DNA of 49,072 nucleotides from Streptomyces sp. SID12488 (lineage in GTDB: Bacteria; Actinomycetota; Actinomycetes; Streptomycetales; Streptomycetaceae), in NCBI RefSeq assembly GCF_010548275.1, contig NZ_JAAGLT010000046.1, forward strand, positions 1 to 49,072. The letters are read 5' to 3'. The position numbers and the translations under genes are program-made. Positions 33,466-44,286 of this stretch are shown one piece after another (positions within the stretch are counted from its first letter, which is position 1; each line of letters starts with the position of its first letter). The notes beneath the pieces are model-generated. The model worked only from the letters and a program-made list of their open reading frames with translations. It had not been told where the DNA came from and made no database searches.

Positions 33466-33683
33466 ACGAAACATAGCCAGAACACGTGTCGTATAAACTC
33501 CGCGAACAGGGGCAGAGAGTCGGCGCCCAGGTCCTGGGTCCTGCCGTCCAGGTGACGTCGGCAGGCCGCACCCCGTCAGTGCACCCGGTCCTCGCCTCTT
33601 CGGCCCCGAGACTTCGAGAGCTGACAGCGCCGTCCGCCCCCGCCCTCGCGCCACCGTGCCTGTCGAATGAGAGGCGTTCCACC

Positions 33684-34268
33684 ATGCCCCTGCATGTCCC
33701 CCCGGCTCCCGCACCCGCACTGCGCACCGTCCTCACGGCACTCGGTTCCCCCACCGCCGTCCGCGAGGCTCGCACCCCGTCCCTCCGCAACGCCCAGGGG
33801 CTCCTCACCCCCGAACTCCCTCTGCCCGTGCACGTCCTGGACCGGATCACTCCCGAGGGCACGTCCGCCACCCGGCTGACCGGCTGGCGCTTCCTGATCC
33901 GCGCCGGCGACCGCGCGGTGGCCGCGGCCGAGACCATGCTGACCCCCGACGGCTGGGCCTTCTCGCACTTCTTCGAAGGCCCCTACATCGCCTCCACCGA
34001 GCGCGCCCTGCGCCAGGCCGAGACGATGAAACAGCCCTACCAGGCTCGCCTGCTCTCCGTCCCCGGGCTGTACATGCTCACGCTCTGGCTGCACGGCGAC
34101 ATCACCGCCGACGGAGCCGAGGGACATCTCGCCGCGACCGACCTGCTCGTCCCGCTGGCGCCGGCCCCGCCGGGTATCGCCGCCCACCGTCCGCACCGGG
34201 TCGCGGAACTGCTCCCCGTCCTGACCCATCGGGTGACTCCGGCTCCACTGCTGAGTTCTCCCTCCTGA
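33684..34268 (+). CDS. conserved Streptomyces protein of unknown function
   Basis: A 194-residue protein with no membrane segment or signal. The middle holds TPEGTSATRLTGWRFLIRAG, then a WAFSHFFEGPYIASTERALR patch and LLSVPGLYMLTLWLHGD, a pattern of mixed alpha/beta structure. I believe it belongs to a widespread Streptomyces family without a described role. The ATG at 33684 has GAGAGG upstream. A 16-bp-stem terminator follows at 34300, so it is monocistronic. Confidence 0.75.
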   Translation: MPLHVPPAPAPALRTVLTALGSPTAVREARTPSLRNAQGLLTPELPLPVHVLDRITPEGTSATRLTGWRFLIRAGDRAVAAAETMLTPDGWAFSHFFEGPYIASTERALRQAETMKQPYQARLLSVPGLYMLTLWLHGDITADGAEGHLAATDLLVPLAPAPPGIAAHRPHRVAELLPVLTHRVTPAPLLSSPS

Positions 34269-34299
34269 CCGCACACGACACGACACTCTCCGTATTCTC

Positions 34300-34337
34300 A
34301 CGTACCCCGCCGTCGAATTTCCGACGGCGGGGTACGT
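34300..34337 (+). terminator. strong terminator hairpin
   Basis: Sixteen perfect base pairs (ACGTACCCCGCCGTCG with its complement at 34322-34337) and a six-base loop, followed by TGCTCTTTC. It ends the transcript of the gene at 33684. Confidence 0.88.
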
Positions 34338-34644
34338 TGCTCTTTCGGGCGTCATTACGCTCGTACGAGCCATTGAAGGTTTGCCGCCCGTCCGGACTAG
34401 CCCTATCCGGCCATGAGGAACCACCCAAAGGGACAGCCCAGTTGGGCTGAACCGTCCGCCCGGGTGATGCGTCTTAAACCTGTGAGAAGTGGTGCGGCTA
34501 AATACCTGCGGATTGACGCCCGTGGGGCAACACTGGGTTCGAAACGATTTATCACAACGGGGGGCGGCCATGAACAGTGCTTCGAGCCGCAAGACAGACA
34601 CCACAGCCATCTCACACTCCACGACAGAGCGAAAGATCCCATCA
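34338..34644. other. leader region before the DUF5999 gene
   Basis: No clear gene. CAGCCCAGTTGGGCTG at 34435-34450 is a perfect 7+2+7 inverted repeat, and GTCCGGAC with a nearby TATCCGG lies at 34391-34411. The sequence is less GC-rich than its surroundings. An ATG at 34570 could extend the DUF5999 protein by 25 residues. Confidence 0.4.
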
Positions 34645-34839
34645 ATGTGCCAGCACCAGCCGCCGTGTCCGACAGCTCACTCCACCGACCGGGAGTCCGC
34701 CCGCCTCATGGCGCACCACCCGGAACAGGGATGGAGCCTGCTGTGCAATGGCGTCCTCCTCTTCGAGGACACCGGTGAGCTCCTGCCCGACGGCCAGATC
34801 ATCGCCCCGCACCGCCCGGCGGTGATGACTGCCGCGTGA
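34645..34839 (+). CDS. DUF5999 small protein
   Basis: A 64-residue protein starting MCQHQPPCPTAHSTDRESAR, then HHPEQGWSLLCNGVLLFEDT, a pattern shared across Streptomyces. The Cys/His pairs (MCQHQPPC and LLC) could bind a metal. Function unknown. The ATG at 34645 matches the usual start; GAAAGAT is a weak ribosome site. The ATG at 34570, with a GGGGGG stretch before it, would add a Ser/Thr-rich extension. Confidence 0.85.
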   Translation: MCQHQPPCPTAHSTDRESARLMAHHPEQGWSLLCNGVLLFEDTGELLPDGQIIAPHRPAVMTAA

Positions 34840-34925
34840 CGGCCGCACACACGGACGAAGGGCAGCCTCCAGACGTCAGGAGCGACTCCCCGAAGCGACT
34901 GCCTGAACAACCGAACAGACGAAGA

Positions 34926-34962
34926 GGGGCCGGCCCGCAGACATCTGCTGCGAACCGGCCCC
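34926..34962 (-). terminator. probable gcvP terminator
   Basis: GGGGCCGG (34926-34933) pairs with CCGGCCCC (34955-34962); an inner GCAG/CTGC stem extends the structure. It lies 20 bases beyond the gcvP stop on the minus strand. Confidence 0.65.
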
Positions 34963-34981
34963 GACGCATCTCCGAGGGTGA

Positions 34982-37867
<2,886 letters not shown>

Positions 37868-37929
37868 TACGGAGGCCTCCTGGTCGTCGCGACCTTCGAG
37901 GGGCACCACGGCACGGGTGCCCGAACGGC

Positions 37930-38135
37930 CTCCCCCTCTGTCATCTCAACCTGAGAGCTTCACCGGGCCGCCAACGCGCTGACGTCCCGGCTTTCACCGT
38001 CGGTGAGAGCGGAAGCCGTCGGCATCCGCTCTTCTTTCCAGAGTGACCTCGTCCGTGCGGTACAGGGGCCTGAGAGATTCCGGGGAGGATTTGCTCCTTC
38101 GGCGCCCTCCGAGGTTCCGGAGGACTCTCCCGCAC
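37930..38135 (-). promoter_or_regulatory. tandem glycine riboswitch
   Basis: Two aptamers lie in series on the minus strand. Each has the conserved CTCTCAGG (as CCTGAGAG on the plus strand at 38069-38076 and 37950-37957). Aptamer 1 includes GCCGAAGGAGCAAATCC; aptamer 2 has CGACGGTGAAAGCCGGGACG. The array ends about 60 bases before the gcvP start. A glycine-bound tandem aptamer normally turns on gcv genes. Confidence 0.93.
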
Positions 38136-38255
38136 AGGGTCAGCAGCCGTTGGCCAGCCTATCAGCGGGCCCACGCACACACCTTCGAGTGGCCGCCTTA
38201 CCCGAAGTGCTCTTTTGTGGTTCTTACGGATGAGTTGCGACCTTTGGGAGGGCCC

Positions 38256-38627
38256 GTGCAGACCGACATCGATCCGCGCAACCTGATCGGCCGCAAGGCC
38301 TTCGACCGCAACGGCACCAAGATCGGCACGATCGACGAGGTCTACCTCGACGACGCGACGGGAGTGCCGGAGTGGGCGGCCATAAGGACAGGGCTTTTCA
38401 GCAGGGACGCCTTCGTGCCTCTGGAGCCCAGCGAACTGATCGACGGCAAGCTGCGCATCCCCTTCGAGCGCGCCCTGATCAAGGACGCTCCTGACTTCGG
38501 CGTGGGCCGCCACCTCTCCCCGGAGCAGGAGCTGCAGCTCTACCACCACTACGGGCTCGATGTGGCTCCCCCTCCCCCGTTCCCGGACCACGACTTCGGC
38601 AGGCTGGCGGGCACGGAGGACGTCTGA
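38256..38627 (+). CDS. PRC-barrel domain protein
   Basis: A 123-residue protein. Residues 8-75 form a PRC-barrel beta domain: LIGRKAFDRNGTKIGTIDEV, then YLDDATGVPEWAAIRTG and FVPLEPSELIDGKLRIPFER. The C-terminal SPEQELQLYHHYGLD segment is common to actinobacterial members. Such proteins may bind RNA or membranes; function unproven. GGGAGGG lies just before the GTG at 38256. Its last 79 bases overlap the 3' end of dinB on the other strand. Confidence 0.88.
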   Translation: MQTDIDPRNLIGRKAFDRNGTKIGTIDEVYLDDATGVPEWAAIRTGLFSRDAFVPLEPSELIDGKLRIPFERALIKDAPDFGVGRHLSPEQELQLYHHYGLDVAPPPPFPDHDFGRLAGTEDV

Positions 38628-40003
38628 TCCACCGGCTCCTCATCCGGACCGTCGGGTCTTCGCGGCGCAAGGTTCACCAACGGCAGCGGGTCCGCCCGCT
38701 CCAGTGCGGGATCGTCGGTCCGGAACGTACGCACCCGACCCGGCTGCTCCGATTCCGGCGTCTCGAACCGGACGGTCACCCGGCCCAGCCCACTCCCCTG
38801 CACCCACCCGTGCCCGAAGTCGGCATGCCGCACGTCGTGCCCCGAGGTCCAGCGCCGCTCGGCGGACGCCTCCTGCTCCTCGACGGAATCGCGCTCCGCC
38901 TCCTCCACCGGCTCGAGTGCCGCCAGCTCCCCGGCGGCCTGGGCGAACAGATCCTCCTGCGTGTAGTCGGCCAGACCGCTCACCCCGACCCCGAGCAGCC
39001 GGACGCCCCCAGTGGTGTCCACCGACTCCAGGAGCCGGGCCGCCGCCTCACGCACCACCCCGGGGTCGTCCGTGGGCCCCCGGAGTGTCTCGGACCGGGT
39101 AAGCGTGGAGAAGTCGTACCGGCGCACCTTGAGGACGATGGTCCGCCCGGACAGCCCGGCACCGCGCAGCCGACGCACACACCGGTCCGCCAGCCGCTGC
39201 ACCTCCGTCCCCACCCGCACCCGGTCGTGGATGTCCACGTCGTACGTGTCCTCGACCGACACGGACTTGGTCTCCCGCGCGGCCACCACGGGCCGCTCGT
39301 CGTGCGCCAGCGCCATCGCGTACAGCGCGTGCCCATGCGCCTTGCCCAGCAGCCGTACAAGCTCGGCCTCGCCCGCCTCGGCCAGTTCGTCGACCGTACT
39401 GATCCCGATGCGCCGCAGATGGTCCCCGGTCGCGGGGCCGACCCCCGGCAGGGTCCGCACCGACATGGGCCCGAGCATTGCCCGCTCGGTCCCCGGTTCG
39501 ATCGCGACCAGCCCGTCCGGCTTGGCCTGCTCCGAGGCGATCTTCGCGAGCATCTTGGAGGCGGCGAGCCCCACCGATCCCGTGAGCCCCGTGACCGCCC
39601 GTATGTCCGCGCGCAGCCTGCTCCCGGCCAACCGCGCCGACGCCTCGTCCCAGGCCGCCTGCCCGGCCTCCAGGTCGACGAACGCCTCGTCCAGGCTGAG
39701 CGGCTCCACCAGCGGCGACAGCGCCCGCAGCAGCGCCATGACCTGGTCACTGATCGACCGGTAGAACCCGAACCTCGGCACGAGATACGCGGCGTTCGGC
39801 GCGAGTCGCCGCGCCTGGGCCATCGGCATCGCGGAGTGGACCCCGAACACCCGAGCCTCGTACGAACACGTCGCGACCACCCCACGCGGCCCCAGCCCGC
39901 CCACGACAACGGCTTTCCCTCGCAGACTCGGCTTGGACGCCTGCTCCGCCGAGGCGAAGAAGGCGTCCATGTCGAGATGCAGGATCGTGGGCACGTTTCT
40001 CAC
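38549..40003 (-). CDS. dinB: DNA polymerase IV (Y-family)
   Basis: A 484-residue translesion polymerase. Metal ligands are Asp11 (LHLDMDAFFASAE) and Asp105-Glu106 (LSLDEAFVDLE). The finger YEARVFGV, thumb (helix-hairpin-helix LPGVGPATGDHL) and little finger regions follow. The 100-residue C-terminal tail beyond the little finger is long and variable, and part is antisense to the PRC-barrel gene. GTG at 40003 is used; a GTG three codons later is possible. No LexA-type box was identified. Confidence 0.95.
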   Translation of the reverse strand: MRNVPTILHLDMDAFFASAEQASKPSLRGKAVVVGGLGPRGVVATCSYEARVFGVHSAMPMAQARRLAPNAAYLVPRFGFYRSISDQVMALLRALSPLVEPLSLDEAFVDLEAGQAAWDEASARLAGSRLRADIRAVTGLTGSVGLAASKMLAKIASEQAKPDGLVAIEPGTERAMLGPMSVRTLPGVGPATGDHLRRIGISTVDELAEAGEAELVRLLGKAHGHALYAMALAHDERPVVAARETKSVSVEDTYDVDIHDRVRVGTEVQRLADRCVRRLRGAGLSGRTIVLKVRRYDFSTLTRSETLRGPTDDPGVVREAAARLLESVDTTGGVRLLGVGVSGLADYTQEDLFAQAAGELAALEPVEEAERDSVEEQEASAERRWTSGHDVRHADFGHGWVQGSGLGRVTVRFETPESEQPGRVRTFRTDDPALERADPLPLVNLAPRRPDGPDEEPVDQTSSVPASLPKSWSGNGGGGATSSP

Positions 40004-40057
40004 ACCACCGATGCTGCCCTACGCCACTGACATTGCCCCGGAACACCAGAGCGCAGC

Positions 40058-40741
40058 TCAGACCGCCCGGTTGCGCCGCCGCGCCAGTTCGTCCGTGGGG
40101 TTGTGCCCGACGAGCGTCTCGCCGGTGTCGACGCGCTCCCCGTGCAACTGCGAGAGAGCGCTTTCTACATCCCGCCACACCACGCCGACGGCGATACCGA
40201 AAATGCCCTGCCCGCCCTGGAGCAGCGCGTGCACCTCATCGGGCGAAGTGCACTCGTAGACGGTCGCACCGTCGCTCATCAGCGTCATGCGCTCCAGATC
40301 TCGGAACTCGCACGCCCGGAGATGCTGGACCGCCGTACGGATGTTCTGCAACGAGACACCGGTGTCGAGAAAGCGCTTGACGATCTTCAGGACCACAACG
40401 TCCCGGAAGCTGTAGAGCCGCTGCGTCCCCGATCCGTGCGCGGGCCGCACACTCGGCTCGACCAGGCCGGTGCGTGCCCAGTAGTCCAACTGCCGGTATG
40501 TGATGCCGGCCGCCGCGCACGCCGTGGGACCGCGGTAGCCGATCTCCTCGGACGCCATGGAAGTCGTCCCTCCGCTGCCTGTTACAGCCGTCGGCCGCCG
40601 CGGAACGTGATCGGCCGCGCTGCCGTGATGGGGGTCCCCCCAGCTCGAGCGGAGCCGAGAGTCTGGGGGAGGGTACGGGCCGCTCTCCCCCAGACCGCGT
40701 CCGGGGGCACCCCCAGCCGTACCGTCGCCGCTGCTTCTCAC
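40058..40741 (-). CDS. MerR-family regulator (Rv1830-like)
   Basis: A 227-residue regulator. The MerR DNA-binding domain reads YRGPTACAAAGITYRQLDYW, ARTGLVEPSVRP, then RLYSFRDVVVLKIVKRFLDT; a dimerisation helix and GIAVGVVWRDVESALSQL domain follow. The GTG at 40741 has GGAGG five bases upstream and a promoter (TTGACG-17-TACCGT) just beyond it. An ATG at 40558 with its own GGAGG would give a 166-residue protein without the Gly/Pro-rich N-terminus, which is encoded by a dispersed repeat. The order with DUF151 and the second MerR matches Rv1828-Rv1830 of M. tuberculosis. Confidence 0.85.
   Translation of the reverse strand: MRSSGDGTAGGAPGRGLGESGPYPPPDSRLRSSWGDPHHGSAADHVPRRPTAVTGSGGTTSMASEEIGYRGPTACAAAGITYRQLDYWARTGLVEPSVRPAHGSGTQRLYSFRDVVVLKIVKRFLDTGVSLQNIRTAVQHLRACEFRDLERMTLMSDGATVYECTSPDEVHALLQGGQGIFGIAVGVVWRDVESALSQLHGERVDTGETLVGHNPTDELARRRNRAV
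40626..40715. repeat. dispersed GGGGGTCCCCCC-type repeat inside the MerR N-terminus
   Basis: GTCTGGGGGAG (40661-40671) and CTCCCCCAGAC (40685-40695) form a perfect 11-bp inverted repeat, flanked by GGGGGTCCCCCC and CGGGGGCACCCCC. The sequence is the kind normally found between Streptomyces genes. Here it is read through in frame if the GTG at 40741 is used. Confidence 0.6.
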
Positions 40742-40771
40742 GCCGACCTCCGTCCTTGAACTGCCTTATCG

Positions 40772-40800
40772 ACGGTAGGCAGTCACCAGGGGTGCGTCAA
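40772..40800 (-). promoter_or_regulatory. promoter of the MerR gene
   Basis: On the minus strand TTGACG (40795-40800) and TACCGT (40772-40777) are separated by exactly 17 bases. A start site near 40765 would give a leader of about 24 bases to the GTG at 40741. Confidence 0.6.
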
Positions 40801-40809
40801 CGATCGCCA

Positions 40810-40827
40810 CACTCGGCACGCCGAGTG
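40810..40827. promoter_or_regulatory. candidate operator: CACTCGGCACGCCGAGTG
   Basis: A perfect inverted repeat with 8-base arms and a 2-base centre, just upstream of the MerR -35 box and followed by an ATAATCACCCTAGGAG AT-richer stretch. It could bind the MerR protein itself or another regulator; it lies between the two genes of the conserved block. Confidence 0.5.
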
Positions 40828-41024
40828 ATAATCACCCTAGGAGTGGTTTCCCGTGCCCCACCGCGGGGAAAGGCTAGCCGAATGTGCTCCGTGTGGGCCG
40901 CAGGACGCTCTCACACGCCGCTGGCAATTGCCATCATCCGTGACGTCACGGTCCAAAAGACGCGCCCCACCGACCAATGGGTGCGTGGGGCGGCCCGAGC
41001 CTCGTCAGCCGTCGCTGTCGCGGC

Positions 41025-41498
41025 TCACTGGCTGTTGGTCCCGAAGTCCTCGGGGGAGATCTGGTCGAGGAACTCGCGGAACTTCTCCACCTCGTCCTCC
41101 TGCTCGTCCGGGATCGCGATCCCGGCGTCATCGAGCACTCCGTCACTGCCGTAGATCGGCGTACCGGTACGCAGCGCCAGCGCTATGGCGTCGGACGGAC
41201 GGGCGCTCACCTCGACTCCGCTGGCGAACACCAGTTCCGCGTAGAAGACACCGTCGCGCAGATCCGTGATGCGCACCTCGGTGAGCTCCTGGCCGACGGC
41301 CTCCAGCACGTCCTTGAACAGGTCGTGAGTCAGCGGTCGTGCGGGGGCCATGCCCTGCTGGGCGAAGGCGATCGCCGTCGCCTCACCCGGTCCGATCCAG
41401 ATGGGAAGGTAGCGGTCGCCTCCCACTTCACGCAGGAGCACGATCGGTTGGTTGGAGGGCATTTCGACCCGGACACCTACGACATCGAGCTCGTTCAC
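41025..41498 (-). CDS. DUF151 bifunctional nuclease-family protein
   Basis: A 157-residue protein of the DUF151 family: MNELDVVGVRVEMPSNQPIV, YLPIWIGPGEATAIAF, then RPSDAIALALRTGTPIY and an acidic tail. Plant and bacterial members have RNase and DNase activity. It is the Rv1829-like member of the conserved MerR-DUF151-MerR-FHA block. The GTG at 41498 is preceded by TAGGGT with a six-base gap and no ribosome site, so it may be leaderless. Confidence 0.9.
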   Translation of the reverse strand: MNELDVVGVRVEMPSNQPIVLLREVGGDRYLPIWIGPGEATAIAFAQQGMAPARPLTHDLFKDVLEAVGQELTEVRITDLRDGVFYAELVFASGVEVSARPSDAIALALRTGTPIYGSDGVLDDAGIAIPDEQEDEVEKFREFLDQISPEDFGTNSQ

Positions 41499-41583
41499 AC
41501 AGCAACCCTAGGCCGTGCCCGGGACGTTTGGGTAGTCGGGCACGGAACGGGTGGCCGATCCGCACTCCAGCTGCCCTCCGCGC

Positions 41584-42318
41584 TCAGGGCTGCCGCATTC
41601 CCAGCGCGATCCGCACCAGGGCCGCGTGCAGCTTCACCGTGAGCCCCGACAGTTCCTTGCTGCGGGCCTCCGCGAGGGCCCTCGTCTGCGGATTGCGGTG
41701 ACGCTTGAGGGGGGCCACCACCTGGTCGACCAGGCCGGCCTCACGGTCGGCGGCGGCCTTCATCACCCGCAGATGCCGAGGCTCGATCCCGAACCGCCCC
41801 AGCTCGGCGACGAGCGCGGCGACGGTGACCGTCTCCGCGTCGTACGACCCGTCGGGCAGCGGCGCGACCAGCCCGTACGACTGCCACTCCTTGAGTTCCT
41901 CGTCACCGATCTCGGCGGCGGCGAGCAGTTCGGCGCGGCCGATCCGGACGGCGGTGGGTCCCTCCGGCTCCAGGACCGGCTCGCCGTCCCGCTGTCGGCC
42001 GACGGTGGGAAGCGGAACGGCCTCCCCACGCTCCATGGCGTCCAGGTACTCCCTGATCACCTTGAGCGGCAGATAGTGGTCCCGCTGCATCCTCAGGACA
42101 TGGCCGAGACGCTCGACGTCCTCCGGGCTGAACTTGCGGTACCCCGACGGGGTCCGCTGCGGCTCGATGAGCCCCTCCGACTCCAGGAAACGGATCTTGG
42201 AGATGGTGACTTCGGGGAACTCGTCGCGCAGCGCGTTCAGCACTGTGCCGATGCTCATCAGCCCACTGTCCGCGGCGGCGATGCCGTGCCCGGCATCGCC
42301 GCTCGGTGTTTGAAGCAT
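41584..42318 (-). CDS. ftsR: MerR-family regulator, FtsR type
   Basis: A 244-residue MerR regulator. The DNA-binding domain reads MSIGTVLNALRDEFPEVTIS, KIRFLESEGLIEPQRTPSGY, then RKFSPEDVERLGHVLRMQRD; a long C-terminal region follows. It is the Rv1828 counterpart; the Corynebacterium homologue FtsR activates ftsZ, so a role in division or sporulation septation is plausible. The ATG at 42318 has GGGAAGG upstream. The symbol is assigned by this homology and position. Confidence 0.85.
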   Translation of the reverse strand: MLQTPSGDAGHGIAAADSGLMSIGTVLNALRDEFPEVTISKIRFLESEGLIEPQRTPSGYRKFSPEDVERLGHVLRMQRDHYLPLKVIREYLDAMERGEAVPLPTVGRQRDGEPVLEPEGPTAVRIGRAELLAAAEIGDEELKEWQSYGLVAPLPDGSYDAETVTVAALVAELGRFGIEPRHLRVMKAAADREAGLVDQVVAPLKRHRNPQTRALAEARSKELSGLTVKLHAALVRIALGMRQP

Positions 42319-42338
42319 GGACCTTCCCTGGGGTTCCC

Positions 42339-42353
42339 CCGGACTCAGTCCGG
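42339..42353. promoter_or_regulatory. palindrome CCGGACTCAGTCCGG between ftsR and the FHA gene
   Basis: A perfect 7+1+7 inverted repeat in the 42-base gap between the FHA stop and the ftsR start. It may be an operator or an RNA hairpin that tunes ftsR relative to the FHA gene. Confidence 0.4.
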
Positions 42354-42360
42354 AGAAGGG

Positions 42361-43197
42361 TCAGTAGCCCCGCTGGCTCGCCGCGTAGAACACCAGCCGG
42401 TACTTGCCGATCTGCACCTCGTCACCGTTCGACAGAGCAACCTGGTCGATCCGCTCACGGTTCACGTACGTGCCGTTGAGGCTGCCCACGTCGGCGACCG
42501 TGAACATGCCGTCCTGGGCACGGCGGAACTCAACGTGCCGACGCGACACGGTCACGTCGTCCAGGAAGATGTCGCTCTGCGGGTGACGCCCGGCCGTGGT
42601 CAGCTCACTGTCCAGCAGGAAGCGGCTGCCCGAGTTCGGGCCACGGCGCACCACCAGAAGCGCCGACCCGAGCGGCAGCGCGTCCACCGCGGCCTGCGCC
42701 TCGGGCGAGAGCATCGGCATCTGCGTCTGACCGGTCACCTCGGCGTCGTACGCCTCAATGCCGGAGATGGAGATCGTGGACGTCGTCTCCGACGGACGCT
42801 CGGGGGTGACCCCGGGCCGCAGCGGCGCACCACAGTTGGAGCAGAAGCGGCTGTTCTCCGCGTTGCGGTTACCGCACCTCGTACACACCAGGGCCGACAT
42901 CGACGGATCCTCCTGCCGCGGCTGCCCCGCCGGGGCATTGGACGCATACGGATCGGAGGGAAACTCTCCACCCGAACTTGAGGTTGACGGTTCCCCGAAA
43001 CCTATGCGCCCGGACTGGGCAGGGTCAACAGACGGCGCGCCCTGACCTCCCGGAACGTCACCGCCCGGACCGCCGACCTGATCCCGGAACAGCGGACGCT
43101 GGCCGTCCGCGTCGGGCTGTGCGCGATGACGGGCGGTCGCGTTGTCGCTGTTGCCCTCTCGTGCGCTCTTGCCGAACAACTTCGCAAACAACTTCAC
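42361..43197 (-). CDS. FHA-domain protein with zinc ribbon, GarA/OdhI-like
   Basis: A 278-residue protein. Residues 1-100 are disordered and Gly/Ser/Pro-rich. A zinc ribbon follows with Cys105, Cys108, Cys119 and Cys122 (CTRCGNRN... CSNCG). Then comes an ETTS motif (137-140), as in GarA and OdhI, where serine/threonine kinases phosphorylate it to switch binding of 2-oxoglutarate-using enzymes. The FHA domain (about 179-270) has GRHPQSDI, SRRH and SLNGTYV. GTG at 43197 follows AAGGGGAA. An internal ATG at 42900 with its own AGGAGGA would make a 179-residue GarA-sized form. Confidence 0.88.
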   Translation of the reverse strand: MKLFAKLFGKSAREGNSDNATARHRAQPDADGQRPLFRDQVGGPGGDVPGGQGAPSVDPAQSGRIGFGEPSTSSSGGEFPSDPYASNAPAGQPRQEDPSMSALVCTRCGNRNAENSRFCSNCGAPLRPGVTPERPSETTSTISISGIEAYDAEVTGQTQMPMLSPEAQAAVDALPLGSALLVVRRGPNSGSRFLLDSELTTAGRHPQSDIFLDDVTVSRRHVEFRRAQDGMFTVADVGSLNGTYVNRERIDQVALSNGDEVQIGKYRLVFYAASQRGY

Positions 43198-43387
43198 GGG
43201 CGATTCCCCTTGACCGAAACAGACCCGCCCGTGGGGCAGGACGAACCCTGACTGCACCTACCGGTAGACCCGGACACCTTCACAACGTCCGCCGCCACCT
43301 GACAGTTTCCACCACGCACCACCCATTCGGTGCGCCGACCCCCCGCAACCTCATGCCCTCCCCGGACAGCGCCCATGCACCCCCGGT

Positions 43388-44281
43388 TCACTGGGAGGAC
43401 GACCGAGCGTAGTCAGGCTGCTTCGCCGCTCGCAAGGCGTCCACGACGATCTTGTCCGCCCGCTCCACGGTAACGGTGGCCTGCTCCTTCTCCAGAGTCT
43501 GCACCACCCCTCCGGGGATGTTGAGCGCCGGTTCGAGGTCCTGCGGCTTACCGATGACCTTGAAACGATAGGGAGCGTCGATCTTGTTCCCGTCGACGCT
43601 CACTCCCCCACCGTCCTCGTCCGCCAGAAAGGTCCCCGCGACAACCCGCACACCGTTGACCTGGATCGCCTCGGCACCGGCCGCACGCAACTCCTGGATC
43701 GCGTCGAGCAGCATGTCGGCTTCGACCTTTCCCTTCGTGTCCTCGATGGTCAGCGTGATCCCGGGCCCCTGAGCGGCCACCGTGCCCGCCAGGATGCCCA
43801 GTTGCCGCTCCTTCTCGACCGTCTGCTTCCGGGCCTCCTCAGCCTGGTCCGAGCTGTTCTCCAACTCGGTCCGCTGATCTTCGAGACCGCGCTTCTCGTC
43901 CTCAAGACGCTGCGTACGGTCATCCAGTTCATCCAGAATGCGTACGAGATCCTCCTGACGTGCACCGCGCAGCGCACCGTCGTTGTCACTGGTGGACGCG
44001 ACCTGCACCGCCAGCCCGAATCCCAGCCCGAACAGCAGCAGCGCGACGATGAGTTGGGCCCGGGTCACCCGCGGCGGCCACAGCCCCTTCCCCAGCCGCT
44101 GACGGCCGGTCAGGGACGCCTCGGTCTCCTCGCCGTCCACCGCGGCCCCCACGTCCAGGGCCTGCGCGTCCGAGGACTCCGCGGGCGTGGCAGGGACCTC
44201 CTCGGGCAGTTCCTCGCGCAATCGCTTCTCGCCCGCCTCGGGGTGCTTGTCGCTCGCGTCGTTCTTGTCGTTGTCACTCAT
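43388..44281 (-). CDS. DUF881 membrane-anchored protein
   Basis: A 297-residue protein: an acidic N-terminus, one transmembrane segment (about residues 75-94), a coiled coil (about 105-155) and the DUF881 domain (GILAGTVAAQGPGITLTIED, then ELRAAGAEAIQVNGVRVV). It is the Rv1825-type member. It starts five bases after the sbp stop, so it is in one operon with the two upstream genes. The domain is probably outside the membrane and may bind envelope or division components. In Mycobacterium gcvH lies beyond it; here a 190-base gap leads to the FHA gene. Confidence 0.9.
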   Translation of the reverse strand: MSDNDKNDASDKHPEAGEKRLREELPEEVPATPAESSDAQALDVGAAVDGEETEASLTGRQRLGKGLWPPRVTRAQLIVALLLFGLGFGLAVQVASTSDNDGALRGARQEDLVRILDELDDRTQRLEDEKRGLEDQRTELENSSDQAEEARKQTVEKERQLGILAGTVAAQGPGITLTIEDTKGKVEADMLLDAIQELRAAGAEAIQVNGVRVVAGTFLADEDGGGVSVDGNKIDAPYRFKVIGKPQDLEPALNIPGGVVQTLEKEQATVTVERADKIVVDALRAAKQPDYARSSSQ

Positions 44282-44286
44282 CGGCG

